Assembly: GCA_020847395.1 (NCBI GenBank)
Contig: JADLCD010000169.1
Location: 1-48,356 of the forward strand
DNA from: Chitinophagaceae bacterium
GTDB taxonomy: Bacteria > Bacteroidota > Bacteroidia > Chitinophagales > Chitinophagaceae
Direction of reading: 5' to 3'
DNA: 48,356 nucleotides
This document shows, piece by piece, positions 1 through 8,254 of this stretch (position 1 is the stretch's first letter; each line of letters starts with the position of its first letter). A program made the position numbers and the translations under genes. The notes under the pieces were generated by a model. That model ran no database searches. It was not told the origin of the DNA and saw only the letters and a program-made list of their open reading frames with translations.

Positions 1-132
1 TAATTCAAGGTTGAGATTGCTTCTCCTGCCGGCAGGTTGTATTGAATTAAATGTTTGTTGCGGCGGAAGTGTGTTGGTTTTAATGTCAGCAAAAAAGGAA
101 ATACCTGAAGGGATACCTGCCCGGCACCTTTA
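1..132 (+). repeat. Dispersed repeat, copy A (cut by window edge)
   Basis: This stretch is the reverse complement of 23396-23527, with no gaps and only a handful of mismatches (seen by direct comparison). It contains the palindrome CCTGCCGGCAGG and the motif GGTTGTATTGAATTAAA (35-51). Read on this strand it is an open frame that runs in from the window edge and stops at the TAA at 131-133; copy B keeps the same frame. It is not called as a gene because the sequence is repetitive. The copy is truncated by the window start, so its full extent is unknown. Confidence 0.9.
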
Positions 133-230
133 ATTTATATAATTAGCCTTAGTATTAAAATGTTATGCTTATGCTTTATTATAATAACTGTTTTTATTGT
201 TAATACATGCATTTACGCGTTTTATCTTAG

Positions 231-238
231 TATACTTG
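231..238 (+). promoter_or_regulatory. Possible -7 promoter box (TATACTTG)
   Basis: TATACTTG differs by one base from the Bacteroidota -7 consensus TAnnTTTG and lies 31 nt before the GMC dehydrogenase start. No clear -33 element was found, so this is a weak call. Confidence 0.35.
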
Positions 239-269
239 CGGATAATTTCCACTTCAAAACAAGATTGTT

Positions 270-2003
270 ATGCCAGGTGACTCTTCACGCATTAATATAA
301 ATGCACATGGAACTGAAAAAAATACTTTTGACGCTATCGTAATTGGCTCAGGAATAAGCGGAGGCTGGGCAGCCAAAGAGTTATGTGAACATGGTTTAAA
401 AACATTGGCGCTGGAGCGGGGCAGAGATGTAAAGCATATTAAAGATTATCCCACAGCTACAAAAAATCCCTGGGACTTCAGCTACCGGGGACGTGTAACC
501 GAAGCATACCTGAAAGAAAACCCACTCATCAGTAAAGCAGCAGGCTTCGGCGATGATACCAAACATTTTTTTATAAAAGATAAAGATCATCCCTATATTC
601 AGGAAAAACCTTTCGACTGGATACGCGGCTACCAGGTAGGCGGTAAATCGTTAACATGGGGAAGAGCCTGCCAGCGTTGGAGCGACTTTGAATTTTCTGC
701 ACCGGCACGATATAATTACGGGCTGGATTGGCCAATACGATATAATGATGTGAAAGACTGGTACAGCCACGTAGAAAAATTTATTGGTGTTTGCGGCAAT
801 AAAGATGGTATAGAAGCGATGCCGGATGGCGAGTTTCTTCCGCCTTTTGAATTTAATTGTGTGGAGCAACATATGCAGCAAACTATTCAGCAGCATTATA
901 AAGATCGTTTTTTAGTGCATGCCCGCTGGGCGCAGCTAACACAACCCAAAGAAGTGCATCTGCAGCAGGGCAGAGGCAAATGCCAGGCAAGAAATTTATG
1001 TATGAGAGGTTGCCCATATGGCGGGTATTTCAGTTCTGTTTCATGCACCTTGCCCTGGGCGGAAAAAACAGGTCATCTTACTATTCAACCCAATTCGGTA
1101 GTGCATTCTATTATATATGATGAACATCAAAAAAAAGCCTCCGGCGTTCGTGTAATAGATGCACATACGCACCAGGTTACGGAATATTTTTCGAGAATTA
1201 TTTTTGTGAATGCATCAGCATTAAACAGTAACCTCATTTTGCTGAATTCCACGTCAAACAGGTTCCCGAATGGATTGGGTAATGATAATGGTTTACTGGG
1301 TAAATATATCTGCTTTCACAATTACCGCGCGTCGGTGGGAGGCGATCTTGATGGCTTTGAAGATAAATATTATTATGGACGAAATCCCACAGAACCCATA
1401 TTGGCCAATTACCGCAATCTTCACCGGATAGATACGGATTATGTAGGCGGCTTCACTACGTTTATGGGAGCACACCGCAAACGTATAGACGAAGATAGTA
1501 CTACTGAAACCATCGGCGCTGATTTTAAAAAAGCATTAACCGAACCCGGAGGCTGGCATGTATATATGTATATGCAGGGAGAAACTATTCCAAAAGAAAC
1601 AAATCATGTAAGGTTGAGTACTGATCAAAAAGATCAATGGGGCATTCCGTTATTGGTTACTGCTGTTGGGTATGATGATAATGACGAGAAGATGATAAAA
1701 GATTTTTTAAAAGAAAGCACAACAATGTTGGAAAAAGCCGGAGTAAAAAATATTCAACAATATGATTCGAAACAGGCGCCGGGATTGGATATTCACGAAA
1801 TGGGTGGTTGCAGAATGGGCAATAACCCTAAAACATCTTTGCTAAACAAGTGGAATCAATTGCATGCCTGCAATAATGTATTTGTTACAGACGGCGCATG
1901 TATGACCAGTACCGGTAATCAAAGCCCGTCTATTTTGTATATGACCTTAACCGCAAGAGCAGCAAATTATGCAGTGAGTGAAATGAAGAAGGGGAATTTG
2001 TGA
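270..2003 (+). CDS. GMC family oxidoreductase (FAD-dependent sugar/alcohol dehydrogenase)
   Basis: A 577-residue flavoprotein of the glucose-methanol-choline family, which oxidises sugar or alcohol hydroxyls using FAD. The ADP-binding motif GSGISGG is at residues 26-32. The C-terminal catalytic region has HEMGGCRMG (about 508-516) and an NQSPS segment near 550, which supply the usual His/Asn pair. A cysteine-rich stretch near 246-257 (CQARNLCMRGCPYG) is typical of the gluconate/glucose dehydrogenase-like branch, whose members often work with a small subunit and a cytochrome. No such partner is visible here, but the window edge is close upstream. No signal peptide is evident, which for partnered enzymes can mean co-export. 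The substrate cannot be deduced. The start at 270 is the first ATG and leaves the Rossmann motif at the expected distance. Confidence 0.9.
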   Translation: MPGDSSRININAHGTEKNTFDAIVIGSGISGGWAAKELCEHGLKTLALERGRDVKHIKDYPTATKNPWDFSYRGRVTEAYLKENPLISKAAGFGDDTKHFFIKDKDHPYIQEKPFDWIRGYQVGGKSLTWGRACQRWSDFEFSAPARYNYGLDWPIRYNDVKDWYSHVEKFIGVCGNKDGIEAMPDGEFLPPFEFNCVEQHMQQTIQQHYKDRFLVHARWAQLTQPKEVHLQQGRGKCQARNLCMRGCPYGGYFSSVSCTLPWAEKTGHLTIQPNSVVHSIIYDEHQKKASGVRVIDAHTHQVTEYFSRIIFVNASALNSNLILLNSTSNRFPNGLGNDNGLLGKYICFHNYRASVGGDLDGFEDKYYYGRNPTEPILANYRNLHRIDTDYVGGFTTFMGAHRKRIDEDSTTETIGADFKKALTEPGGWHVYMYMQGETIPKETNHVRLSTDQKDQWGIPLLVTAVGYDDNDEKMIKDFLKESTTMLEKAGVKNIQQYDSKQAPGLDIHEMGGCRMGNNPKTSLLNKWNQLHACNNVFVTDGACMTSTGNQSPSILYMTLTARAANYAVSEMKKGNL

Positions 2004-2040
2004 GGGGGTAGCGGTCAGCTTTCAGCAAACACTGCAAGCG

Positions 2041-2095
2041 AAAACCTATGAGGTTTGCAGCGCTGTTATTAAGCCGGGCAAACCTCATAAGTTTT
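2041..2095. repeat. Long inverted repeat (18-bp arms) in the GMC-ABC intergenic gap
   Basis: The arms 2041-2058 and 2078-2095 are reverse complements with one mismatch, around a 19-nt spacer. There is no U-run after the second arm, so it is not a typical intrinsic terminator; it looks like a REP-type palindromic element. The rest of the 373-bp gap (2004-2376) holds a short hairpin and a promoter, listed separately, and no gene that I can see. Confidence 0.8.
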
Positions 2096-2326
2096 ATGCT
2101 GTATTATTTAACTATTCTATACCGTAATTTCAAAAATGGTTTTTCAATTGCCTGATGCAATAAGTACGCAAAGCAAAAACAGGCGGCTATACAAATCAAC
2201 AGCATCAGGTTGCTATCTATAGTAAAGTTTTTTAAAAACGTGCGGGTTATATTTTGTTATTATCCTTTACTATAAAACATACTATCTGCATTTAAATATT
2301 CCTGCGTTAAGTATAAAAACCCACGG

Positions 2327-2347
2327 GGAGAGCCGGGAAGGCTCTCC
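2327..2347. promoter_or_regulatory. Perfect hairpin over the -33 region of the ABC exporter promoter
   Basis: GGAGAGCC and GGCTCTCC form an 8-bp perfect stem with a 5-nt loop GGGAA. It ends 11 nt before the TATCTTTG box. Its position over the -33 region makes a repressor or activator site possible; that role is inference. Confidence 0.5.
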
Positions 2348-2358
2348 TTCGAATTCCT

Positions 2359-2366
2359 TATCTTTG
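2359..2366 (+). promoter_or_regulatory. -7 promoter box TATCTTTG
   Basis: An exact match to TAnnTTTG that ends 10 nt before the ATG of the ABC exporter. Transcription would start only a few nt before the start codon, giving a very short or absent leader. Confidence 0.65.
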
Positions 2367-2376
2367 CCGCCTCGTT

Positions 2377-4143
2377 ATGCCAGCACAGAAACCCGTAAAA
2401 AAATTATTTGATTTTAGTTTGCTACGCAGGGTTTTTCGTTACGCGTCTCCCTATAAAAGAAAGTTCTATATTTCTATTTTTCTGGCAATAGCGCTGGCTG
2501 CAATTTCACCGGTTCGCCCCTGGCTTATACAGTTAACGGTAGATAAATATATAAAAGGCGGATTAGTCAACTGGGTCATTATCATCACCATTATACAAAT
2601 TGCTTTACTATTGCTGGAAACAGCAATGCGCTTTTATTTTTCATTTTTAACTGCTTGGCTTGGGCAAACGGTTGTTAAAGACATGCGCACCGCAGTATAT
2701 AAAAAAATCTTGCATCTCAACCTCGGGCAATTTGATAAAACACCCATTGGCACACTCACCACCCGAACCATCAATGATATTGAATCCATCAACGATATTT
2801 TTTCAGAAGGATTAATTCCTATCATTGCAGACCTGCTTTCTATTTTCGCAATTCTGGGTGTAATGTTTTTTACCGACTGGAAACTTACCCTGATATGCAT
2901 GGCAGTATTGCCCGTATTGCTGATTGTAACCTGGTGGTTTAAAGAAAGTGTAAATGCTTCTTTTCAGCGGGTAAGAAATGCTGTTGCACAACTCAACGCC
3001 TTTGTGCAGGAACATATAACAGGTATGAGCATTGTGCAGGCATTTGCTGCAGAAGACAGGGAGTTTGCAAAGTTTAAAAAAATAAACCGTGAACATCGCA
3101 ATGCAAATATCAAAGCCATTTTTGCATACTCTGTTTTCTTTCCTTTTGTGGAAATTATACTTGCCGTGGCAATGGGGCTGATGATATGGTGGAGCGCTAA
3201 GGGCGCGGTAGAAGGCCAAGCCACACTTGGTGTGATGATAGCGTTTATGCTTTACCTGAATTTATTGTTTCGCCCGTTGCGGGTAATTGCAGATAAATTT
3301 AATGTGCTGCAAATGGGTATGATAGCCAGCGAGCGCATTTTTAAAGTATTGGATAATCCTGATTTTATAGAAAAGCAAGGCTCGTATGCTCCTGAAACTA
3401 TGCAGGGTAAAGTAGCATTTCACCATGTATGGTTTGCTTATAACGATGAGAACTATGTATTGAAAGATATCTCATTCACCATTATGCCTGGAGAAACGAT
3501 GGCGCTGGTTGGGCATACCGGTAGCGGTAAAACATCTATCATTAGTTTAATTAATCGTTTATACCATATTCAGAAAGGAAGTATTGAAGTTGATGATGTA
3601 AATATTGAGGAATACAAACTGAATATACTCAGGAGTAAAATTGGTATTGTGTTGCAGGATGTATTTCTTTTCTCTGGTTCAATTTATGAAAACGTAACAC
3701 TCAGAAATGAAGCGATTACAAGAGACCAGGTAATACATGCTGCCAAACTGATTGGCATGCACGACTTCATTATGCAACTGCCCGGCAACTATGATTATAA
3801 TGTAATGGAGAGAGGCAGTACATTATCGCTAGGGCAAAGGCAATTACTATCATTTATACGTGCGTTGTTATACAATCCTTCCATACTTATTCTTGATGAA
3901 GCCACTTCTTCTGTTGACACAGAAAGCGAACAGCTCATTCAGCATGCTATTGATACATTAATTGAAGGAAGAACGGCGATCATTATAGCCCACCGCCTGT
4001 CAACCATCCGCAAAGCGGATAAAATATTAGTACTCGATAAAGGCGAGATAAAAGAAGTGGGAACACACAGCGAGCTCCTCACTAAAGCCGGTTTTTATGC
4101 AAAGCTTTACGAAATGCAGTTTATTGAGCCGGAAGCAAGATAG
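2377..4143 (+). CDS. ABC transporter, type IV exporter half (TMD-NBD)
   Basis: A 588-residue half-transporter of the MsbA/MdlB type: six hydrophobic membrane segments in roughly the first 310 residues, then an ATPase domain. Walker A GHTGSGKT begins at about residue 379, Walker B with DEATSS lies near 507 and the H-loop His near 539. The signature motif reads LSLGQ (about 483) instead of LSGGQ. A changed signature is common in one partner of heterodimeric exporters, but no second half-transporter is adjacent, so it may homodimerise or pair with a distant partner. The likely role is ATP-driven export of a lipid, drug or peptide from the inner membrane; the substrate is unknown. It stands alone between a dehydrogenase and a convergent secreted-protein gene. 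Confidence 0.92.
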   Translation: MPAQKPVKKLFDFSLLRRVFRYASPYKRKFYISIFLAIALAAISPVRPWLIQLTVDKYIKGGLVNWVIIITIIQIALLLLETAMRFYFSFLTAWLGQTVVKDMRTAVYKKILHLNLGQFDKTPIGTLTTRTINDIESINDIFSEGLIPIIADLLSIFAILGVMFFTDWKLTLICMAVLPVLLIVTWWFKESVNASFQRVRNAVAQLNAFVQEHITGMSIVQAFAAEDREFAKFKKINREHRNANIKAIFAYSVFFPFVEIILAVAMGLMIWWSAKGAVEGQATLGVMIAFMLYLNLLFRPLRVIADKFNVLQMGMIASERIFKVLDNPDFIEKQGSYAPETMQGKVAFHHVWFAYNDENYVLKDISFTIMPGETMALVGHTGSGKTSIISLINRLYHIQKGSIEVDDVNIEEYKLNILRSKIGIVLQDVFLFSGSIYENVTLRNEAITRDQVIHAAKLIGMHDFIMQLPGNYDYNVMERGSTLSLGQRQLLSFIRALLYNPSILILDEATSSVDTESEQLIQHAIDTLIEGRTAIIIAHRLSTIRKADKILVLDKGEIKEVGTHSELLTKAGFYAKLYEMQFIEPEAR

Positions 4144-4224
4144 CGTGTTTAGGTTTAAGTGTAGGGTATATGTTGGGGATATTGCTTTTAAAGTAACGGC
4201 TGTAACCGAAATGATTAAGGTAGT

Positions 4225-4328
4225 CGTTCTTTCGATCCCGCCCACGGGTTGCATTGGATTAAACATACATTTAGTTCAAAGCAACACTCCGGCGGATCGG
4301 AATACGATTGCGGGTGCCGCTTTCCGAT
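4225..4328 (+). repeat. Diverged relative of the dispersed repeat (copy D)
   Basis: GGTTGCATTGGATTAAA at 4247-4263 matches GGTTGTATTGAATTAAA of copy A at 15 of 17 positions, in the same orientation and the same reading frame (PTGCIGLN against PAGCIELN). Just upstream, the reverse complement of the bases near 4230 reads GGCGGGATCG, which also occurs in copies B and C. A short inverted repeat ATCGGAA/TTCCGAT lies at 4296-4302 and 4322-4328. The boundaries are approximate. No gene is called in this interval between the convergent ABC and secreted-protein genes. Confidence 0.5.
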
Positions 4329-4397
4329 AAAAACAATACGAAAATTGAAGTACTTATTCTTTTCAATACATACTAACTACAATCCTGATTCATCCTG

Positions 4398-6560
4398 CTA
4401 ATTACTTCTCCTTCTTTCTGCTGGTCTTGTTGCCGCCGGTTTTTTAACCGGTTGTGCGGGGCGTGATTGTGCCGGACGTGTTTGCGCAGGTTTTGTTTGC
4501 GCCTGTCGTCTGGTACCTGGTGTTGTTGATGGTGTACCCGGTCTCGTTGAGGGAGTACCTGGTCTTGTTGATGGATTATTTGTTCCCGGTCTCGGACTCG
4601 TAGGTCTTGCAGGCTTTGTGGTACCAGGTCGGGTATTTTGATTATTATTACCCGGGCGTGTTCCCTGGTTATTGCCTGGTGTTGTTACTGGTCGCGTAGC
4701 CGTGTTTGCCGGTCTTGCAGCCGGGCGTATTACCCGGTCTCTTGTTATAACAGATGGCCTGTTATTATATACATTATTCCTTGTAACAATACGCGGTGCC
4801 GGCCTGTTATTCCAGTTGGGCGGACGATTGGTAATTACATTTGGATGGCGTATAGGTCTATTTGGGCGGTTTCCGTAAAAGCCGCCATTCCAACCCCATG
4901 AACGAAATGGTGGGCGGAACATAGGAGGGCCAAACCAACCCCAGCCATGACCATAATAACGGCGGTAATGGAACCAGCCGAAATTAAAACTCAAACCCCA
5001 GTCCATATTCCATCCACTCCACGGGCTATACATCATACCAAAGCCCCATGTAAAAGGGCGTGGATAATACCAATGCCCGTGCCAGGGGCGGTATCGCCAG
5101 CCTGTTCCCCAAACCATTGTGTGGTGATATCGAAAACTGCCGAGGTACCCGGGCGTATATCCTACAAAAACATATTGTGGTGTTGTATAATATACGTGAA
5201 CATATTTTGTGTTATACGCGCTGCTGCTTGCAGGTATTTTTTCAACATCCGAAGGACGTTCATTCGCAACCTCCCATGGGCCATTAGCATTATTACTTTT
5301 AAACCAGATACCATTTTCCAATGCATAATACTGGTTGTTGGGCGCCAGCATTACAGTAATATTGCTGTTTTCGGCCAGCATAAGGTTGGTATTTTCAATA
5401 GGTACAAATTTTGGCGCCCCGTCATAGGTTACAGTACATTTTGCCGAGCTGCGTTCAACCTTTGCCGTTTGCGGAATATGTGCATCCATAATAGATTCCT
5501 CAGCCGCTGCCGTTCCAGCAACGCTTGATAATACACCATCTTTTTCTGACCCTTTAGGAATAGAAGCAAAAGCAGCCGGCAGCCTGTCTGAAGGTACATA
5601 CTTCCATGGTCCCTGTATATTACTGCTGGCATACCACCTGCCGGAAAGCAGTATATAATCTTTCTGTGATTCAACATCTTTAAAAATTTCGTCAAGCGAA
5701 TTATCCACATACAAAAGTGTAGAACCTTCCACTGCTTTATATGTTGGCTCGCCTTCTGTTTGCACAAGTTCAGCAGGTTCGGTACTTATCAAAATATCTG
5801 TTGGCGTAGTGAATTTTACTTCAGTTTCTTTATCTTCATTTTCTTCTTTTTCCTCCTGCTCTTTTAAAGCTGCATCAATAGTTTTAATCCTCGAAGGCAG
5901 CGTTGTCACATTTACCCAACCGCTTTTTACCTGCGTTGAAGTATACCAAAAATTTCCGCCATATAGGTAATACCTGTTATCATCAGGATTTTTAATGATG
6001 AGATAAGGAGAATTAACAACTCTTACTACTTTAAGATCATCATCCAATTGTTCAACCGGCTCTCCGTCAATAACAATCAGTGTGGTAGGTTTGTTCCTGT
6101 AATAAACAACAGGCGGATCAGTTTGTATACCAGATTCCGTATCTGCTTCCTGTTGCAGCATATCATTCAGGCGTTTCAGGTCTAATCTTATATTCATTGA
6201 AGGCACGCCACTTTCAACCACACTTTTTAATGTTGCTGTGCTGGCATCATCGCCATCTGCAAATTTTGATTTGGTAACGGTAATAGTGCTTACCGTAGCA
6301 GTATTATTGCCAGCGGGCGATAATATAGCATTAAACCACATAACCCCAAATACAGGATCGGCACTTGCTGTTTTTCGGATAGATACTGCTGCTCTTGCGG
6401 TAATATTATTGTCAACATATTTTTCAGGTTGTGGCTCAAATACCGAGATCACTTTACCGTCCGATGATGTGAGTTCTTTTGGCCAACTATCCTGTGCATT
6501 GGCATAAAAGAACGAAAGTTGCAGAAGCAGACCGAACAGTGCTGTAATGCAGTATTTCAT
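4398..6560 (-). CDS. Large secreted protein with WYxS..GPW modules, aromatic belt and basic Pro/Arg/Thr tail
   Basis: A 720-residue protein with a clear signal peptide (about 1-22, ending ANAQ). The central part holds about three copies of a module of the form YYxxxGxWYxSxxxxGPW followed by xxLP or xxxP (near residues 200, 305 and 415); such modules occur in proteins loosely labelled carbohydrate-binding family V/XII. An aromatic segment rich in Trp, Tyr, Phe and Gly follows (about 460-560), then a low-complexity tail rich in Arg, Pro, Thr and Asn (about 570-720) with short TRPGTPS-like repeats. An acidic Glu/Lys stretch lies near 240-255. I know of no assigned function. The layout suggests an exported protein that binds glycan or envelope; this is inference. 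It is transcribed towards the ABC exporter and does not share its operon. Confidence 0.85.
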   Translation of the reverse strand: MKYCITALFGLLLQLSFFYANAQDSWPKELTSSDGKVISVFEPQPEKYVDNNITARAAVSIRKTASADPVFGVMWFNAILSPAGNNTATVSTITVTKSKFADGDDASTATLKSVVESGVPSMNIRLDLKRLNDMLQQEADTESGIQTDPPVVYYRNKPTTLIVIDGEPVEQLDDDLKVVRVVNSPYLIIKNPDDNRYYLYGGNFWYTSTQVKSGWVNVTTLPSRIKTIDAALKEQEEKEENEDKETEVKFTTPTDILISTEPAELVQTEGEPTYKAVEGSTLLYVDNSLDEIFKDVESQKDYILLSGRWYASSNIQGPWKYVPSDRLPAAFASIPKGSEKDGVLSSVAGTAAAEESIMDAHIPQTAKVERSSAKCTVTYDGAPKFVPIENTNLMLAENSNITVMLAPNNQYYALENGIWFKSNNANGPWEVANERPSDVEKIPASSSAYNTKYVHVYYTTPQYVFVGYTPGYLGSFRYHHTMVWGTGWRYRPWHGHWYYPRPFTWGFGMMYSPWSGWNMDWGLSFNFGWFHYRRYYGHGWGWFGPPMFRPPFRSWGWNGGFYGNRPNRPIRHPNVITNRPPNWNNRPAPRIVTRNNVYNNRPSVITRDRVIRPAARPANTATRPVTTPGNNQGTRPGNNNQNTRPGTTKPARPTSPRPGTNNPSTRPGTPSTRPGTPSTTPGTRRQAQTKPAQTRPAQSRPAQPVKKPAATRPAERRRSN

Positions 6561-6762
6561 ATTTAAGAGGTTTAGAAAAGTGTACGTTAAATATACCTTA
6601 TTTAGTGTAAAAGCTGAATAAAACTATTATTTAGGTTGGATGAAAGGGGTCGATTAACCAGTATGGACCGGGTTGTTTCTAAATTTTATTTATTTAGTTC
6701 ATTACTTAATATTTTGTTTACAGATTCAATCGTATAATTTCAATGTACAAAATTGTATAATT

Positions 6763-7230
6763 ATGTCACTCGAAATAGAACGTAAATTTTTACTCAACCA
6801 TCATAAATGGAATGCGCTTGCCAAGCCAAAGGGTAAACTTTACCGGCAGGGGTATCTTTTAAATGATGTATATAAAACAATTCGCGTTCGCCTGGGTGAT
6901 GAGCATGCTTTTATAACTATCAAAGGAAAAACAGCCGGTATAACAAGAAGTGAATTTGAATACAATATACCATTGACCGATGCGAAGCAGTTGTTGGATA
7001 ATTTTTCAGTTAATGAGATTTCAAAAGCGAGATACAATATTTATTATAAAGACAAGCTTTGGGAAATAGATGTATTTCATGGAGATAACGAAGGGTTAAT
7101 AGTTGCCGAAATTGAACTGGAATCTGAGGATGAGCAGTTTGAAATACCGGATTGGATAACTGAGGAAATTACGCATGATCCAAGATATTATAATGCCAAC
7201 CTTGCAGTATTGCCTTTTAAGAACTGGTAA
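6763..7230 (+). CDS. CYTH domain protein (class IV adenylate cyclase/triphosphatase fold)
   Basis: A 155-residue single-domain CYTH protein. The family signature ExExK is visible as E4-x-E6-x-K8 in MSLEIERKFL, and later basic and acidic strands (YKTIRVRL, FEYNIPL, WEIDVFHG, LIVAEIELESE) follow the order of the triphosphate tunnel fold. Family members hydrolyse inorganic triphosphate or organic triphosphates using a divalent metal; a few make cAMP. For the short bacterial type, triphosphatase is the more likely activity. An in-frame upstream ATG at 6673 would add 30 hydrophobic residues that are foreign to the family, so the start at 6763, directly before the conserved motif, is preferred. Confidence 0.9.
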   Translation: MSLEIERKFLLNHHKWNALAKPKGKLYRQGYLLNDVYKTIRVRLGDEHAFITIKGKTAGITRSEFEYNIPLTDAKQLLDNFSVNEISKARYNIYYKDKLWEIDVFHGDNEGLIVAEIELESEDEQFEIPDWITEEITHDPRYYNANLAVLPFKNW

Positions 7231-7327
7231 AAAAATGGAATCCTGATATCGGATAACCAATAGGTAAAGTCTTAAAAAAAATCTACCTTTCATTGCACAA
7301 TTTATTTATTAACTAAAAAGTATTGTT

Positions 7328-7528
7328 ATGCCTATTGTAAAAGTTATTGAAGTAATTGCTTCTTCAGAAAAAGGGATTGATGATGCTATACGGCAAGCCG
7401 TTGCTGAAGCTTCCAAAACAATAAGGAATATTGATTCCGTATATGTAAAAGATATTAAAGCTCATGTAAAAGACGGCAAGGTTTCCACATACGGATGTGT
7501 TTGCAAAATCTCCTTTAGGGTTGATTAA
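7328..7528 (+). CDS. Dodecin family protein, atypical flavin pocket
   Basis: A 66-residue protein matching dodecins along its whole length (VIKVIEVIASSEKGIDDAIRQA type start, ASKTIRNID helix, DGKV turn, final FRV strand). Dodecins assemble into 12-mers that store or buffer flavins. In the classical type the NLDW Trp stacks on the isoalloxazine ring and a Gln in the next strand also contacts it; here these positions read NIDS and TYGC, so both residues are replaced. It probably still forms the cage, but flavin binding is doubtful. A TACCTTTC sequence at 7284-7291, one base off the -7 consensus, lies 36 nt upstream. It sits just before the Crp/Fnr gene, from which it is separated by 83 nt. Confidence 0.9.
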   Translation: MPIVKVIEVIASSEKGIDDAIRQAVAEASKTIRNIDSVYVKDIKAHVKDGKVSTYGCVCKISFRVD

Positions 7529-7611
7529 ATAACTCATCTCAACAACATGTTTAAAGGATTGCTTCAAATAGGTGTATACTATAGAGGAGTGATCTTTTAT
7601 TATTTTGCAGT

Positions 7612-8175
7612 ATGCAACAACTGTTTCAGCATTTAAATGGCTTTTATAAACTGAGCCAGGAAGCCCTGGCGGCATTGGAAGCAAGTTTCGAAGAATTGAT
7701 ATTACCCAAAGGGGCTTTTCTTGTTACCCATGGTAATGTTTGCAGGCATATGTATTTTTTGCAGAAAGGAGCATTGCGTGGATTTTATAATCTTGAAGGA
7801 AAAGAAATTACACACTGGTTTGGTTTTGAAAATGATTTTATTACTTCTTTTCACAGCTTTATAACCGGTGAACCTGCGGTGGAAAATCTTCAATTATTAG
7901 AAGGTAGCATTTTATATAGTATTTCAAAAGAAAAGCTTACCGGGTTATTCAACCGGCACCATGAAATAGAAAGGTTAGTAAGAATAGTATATGAAAAATA
8001 CTATATCCGCCTGGAAGAGCGGTATGTGAACGCTCAGTTTAAGACAGCCACAGAACGATATGAAGCATTGCTTAAAAATACCCCACATATTATTGAACGA
8101 GTTTCATTGGGCTATATCTCTTCTTATCTCGGCATAAGCCAGGAAACTTTAAGCAGGATAAGGAGCCGGCTTTAA
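7612..8175 (+). CDS. Crp/Fnr family transcriptional regulator
   Basis: A 187-residue regulator with an N-terminal cyclic-nucleotide-binding-type beta barrel (about 20-115), a long dimerisation helix (about 120-140) and a C-terminal winged helix-turn-helix whose recognition helix is in ISQETLSRIRSRL, right at the C-terminus. There is no N-terminal Cys cluster, so it is unlikely to be an Fe-S oxygen sensor. The effector is unknown. The gene is followed by a perfect TTTGAC-TATT-GTCAAA palindrome and yiaA, which suggests that it controls its neighbour. The short C-terminus is typical of the small Bacteroidota Crp/Fnr proteins. Confidence 0.92.
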   Translation: MQQLFQHLNGFYKLSQEALAALEASFEELILPKGAFLVTHGNVCRHMYFLQKGALRGFYNLEGKEITHWFGFENDFITSFHSFITGEPAVENLQLLEGSILYSISKEKLTGLFNRHHEIERLVRIVYEKYYIRLEERYVNAQFKTATERYEALLKNTPHIIERVSLGYISSYLGISQETLSRIRSRL

Positions 8176-8192
8176 CAAATCCTGTTTTGCAA

Positions 8193-8208
8193 TTTGACTA
8201 TTGTCAAA
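8193..8208. promoter_or_regulatory. Crp/Fnr-type operator upstream of yiaA
   Basis: TTTGAC-TATT-GTCAAA is a perfect 6+4+6 palindrome with the TTGAN-NNNN-NTCAA layout of Crp/Fnr sites. Its centre (8200.5) lies about 40-44 bp before the start point expected from the -7 box at 8230-8237. That is the standard class-II activator position, and no -33 TTG is present. The palindrome is observed; the regulator assignment is inferred. Confidence 0.7.
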
Positions 8209-8229
8209 AGCAATACGATAACGGGCAAA

Positions 8230-8237
8230 TAGATTTG
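8230..8237 (+). promoter_or_regulatory. -7 promoter box TAGATTTG for yiaA
   Basis: An exact match to TAnnTTTG, 17 nt before the yiaA start codon. There is no TTG at the -33 position, as expected of an activator-dependent promoter. Confidence 0.7.
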
Positions 8238-8254
8238 TTTCATAAATATTTTAT

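Noticed and set aside
2812-3219. Minus-strand ORF of 135 codons
   Set aside because: Antisense to the ABC exporter, with no family features.
4500-4625. Short tandem repeats as a CRISPR array
   Set aside because: They encode the TRPGTPS repeats of the secreted protein tail; spacing and unit length do not fit CRISPR.
4947-5528. Long plus-strand ORF of 193 codons
   Set aside because: It is the antisense frame of the secreted WY/GPW protein gene, which has a signal peptide and domain pattern; the antisense product looks random.
6673-6762. N-terminal extension of the CYTH protein from the upstream ATG
   Set aside because: The added 30 residues are hydrophobic and absent from the family; the conserved motif begins right after the internal Met.
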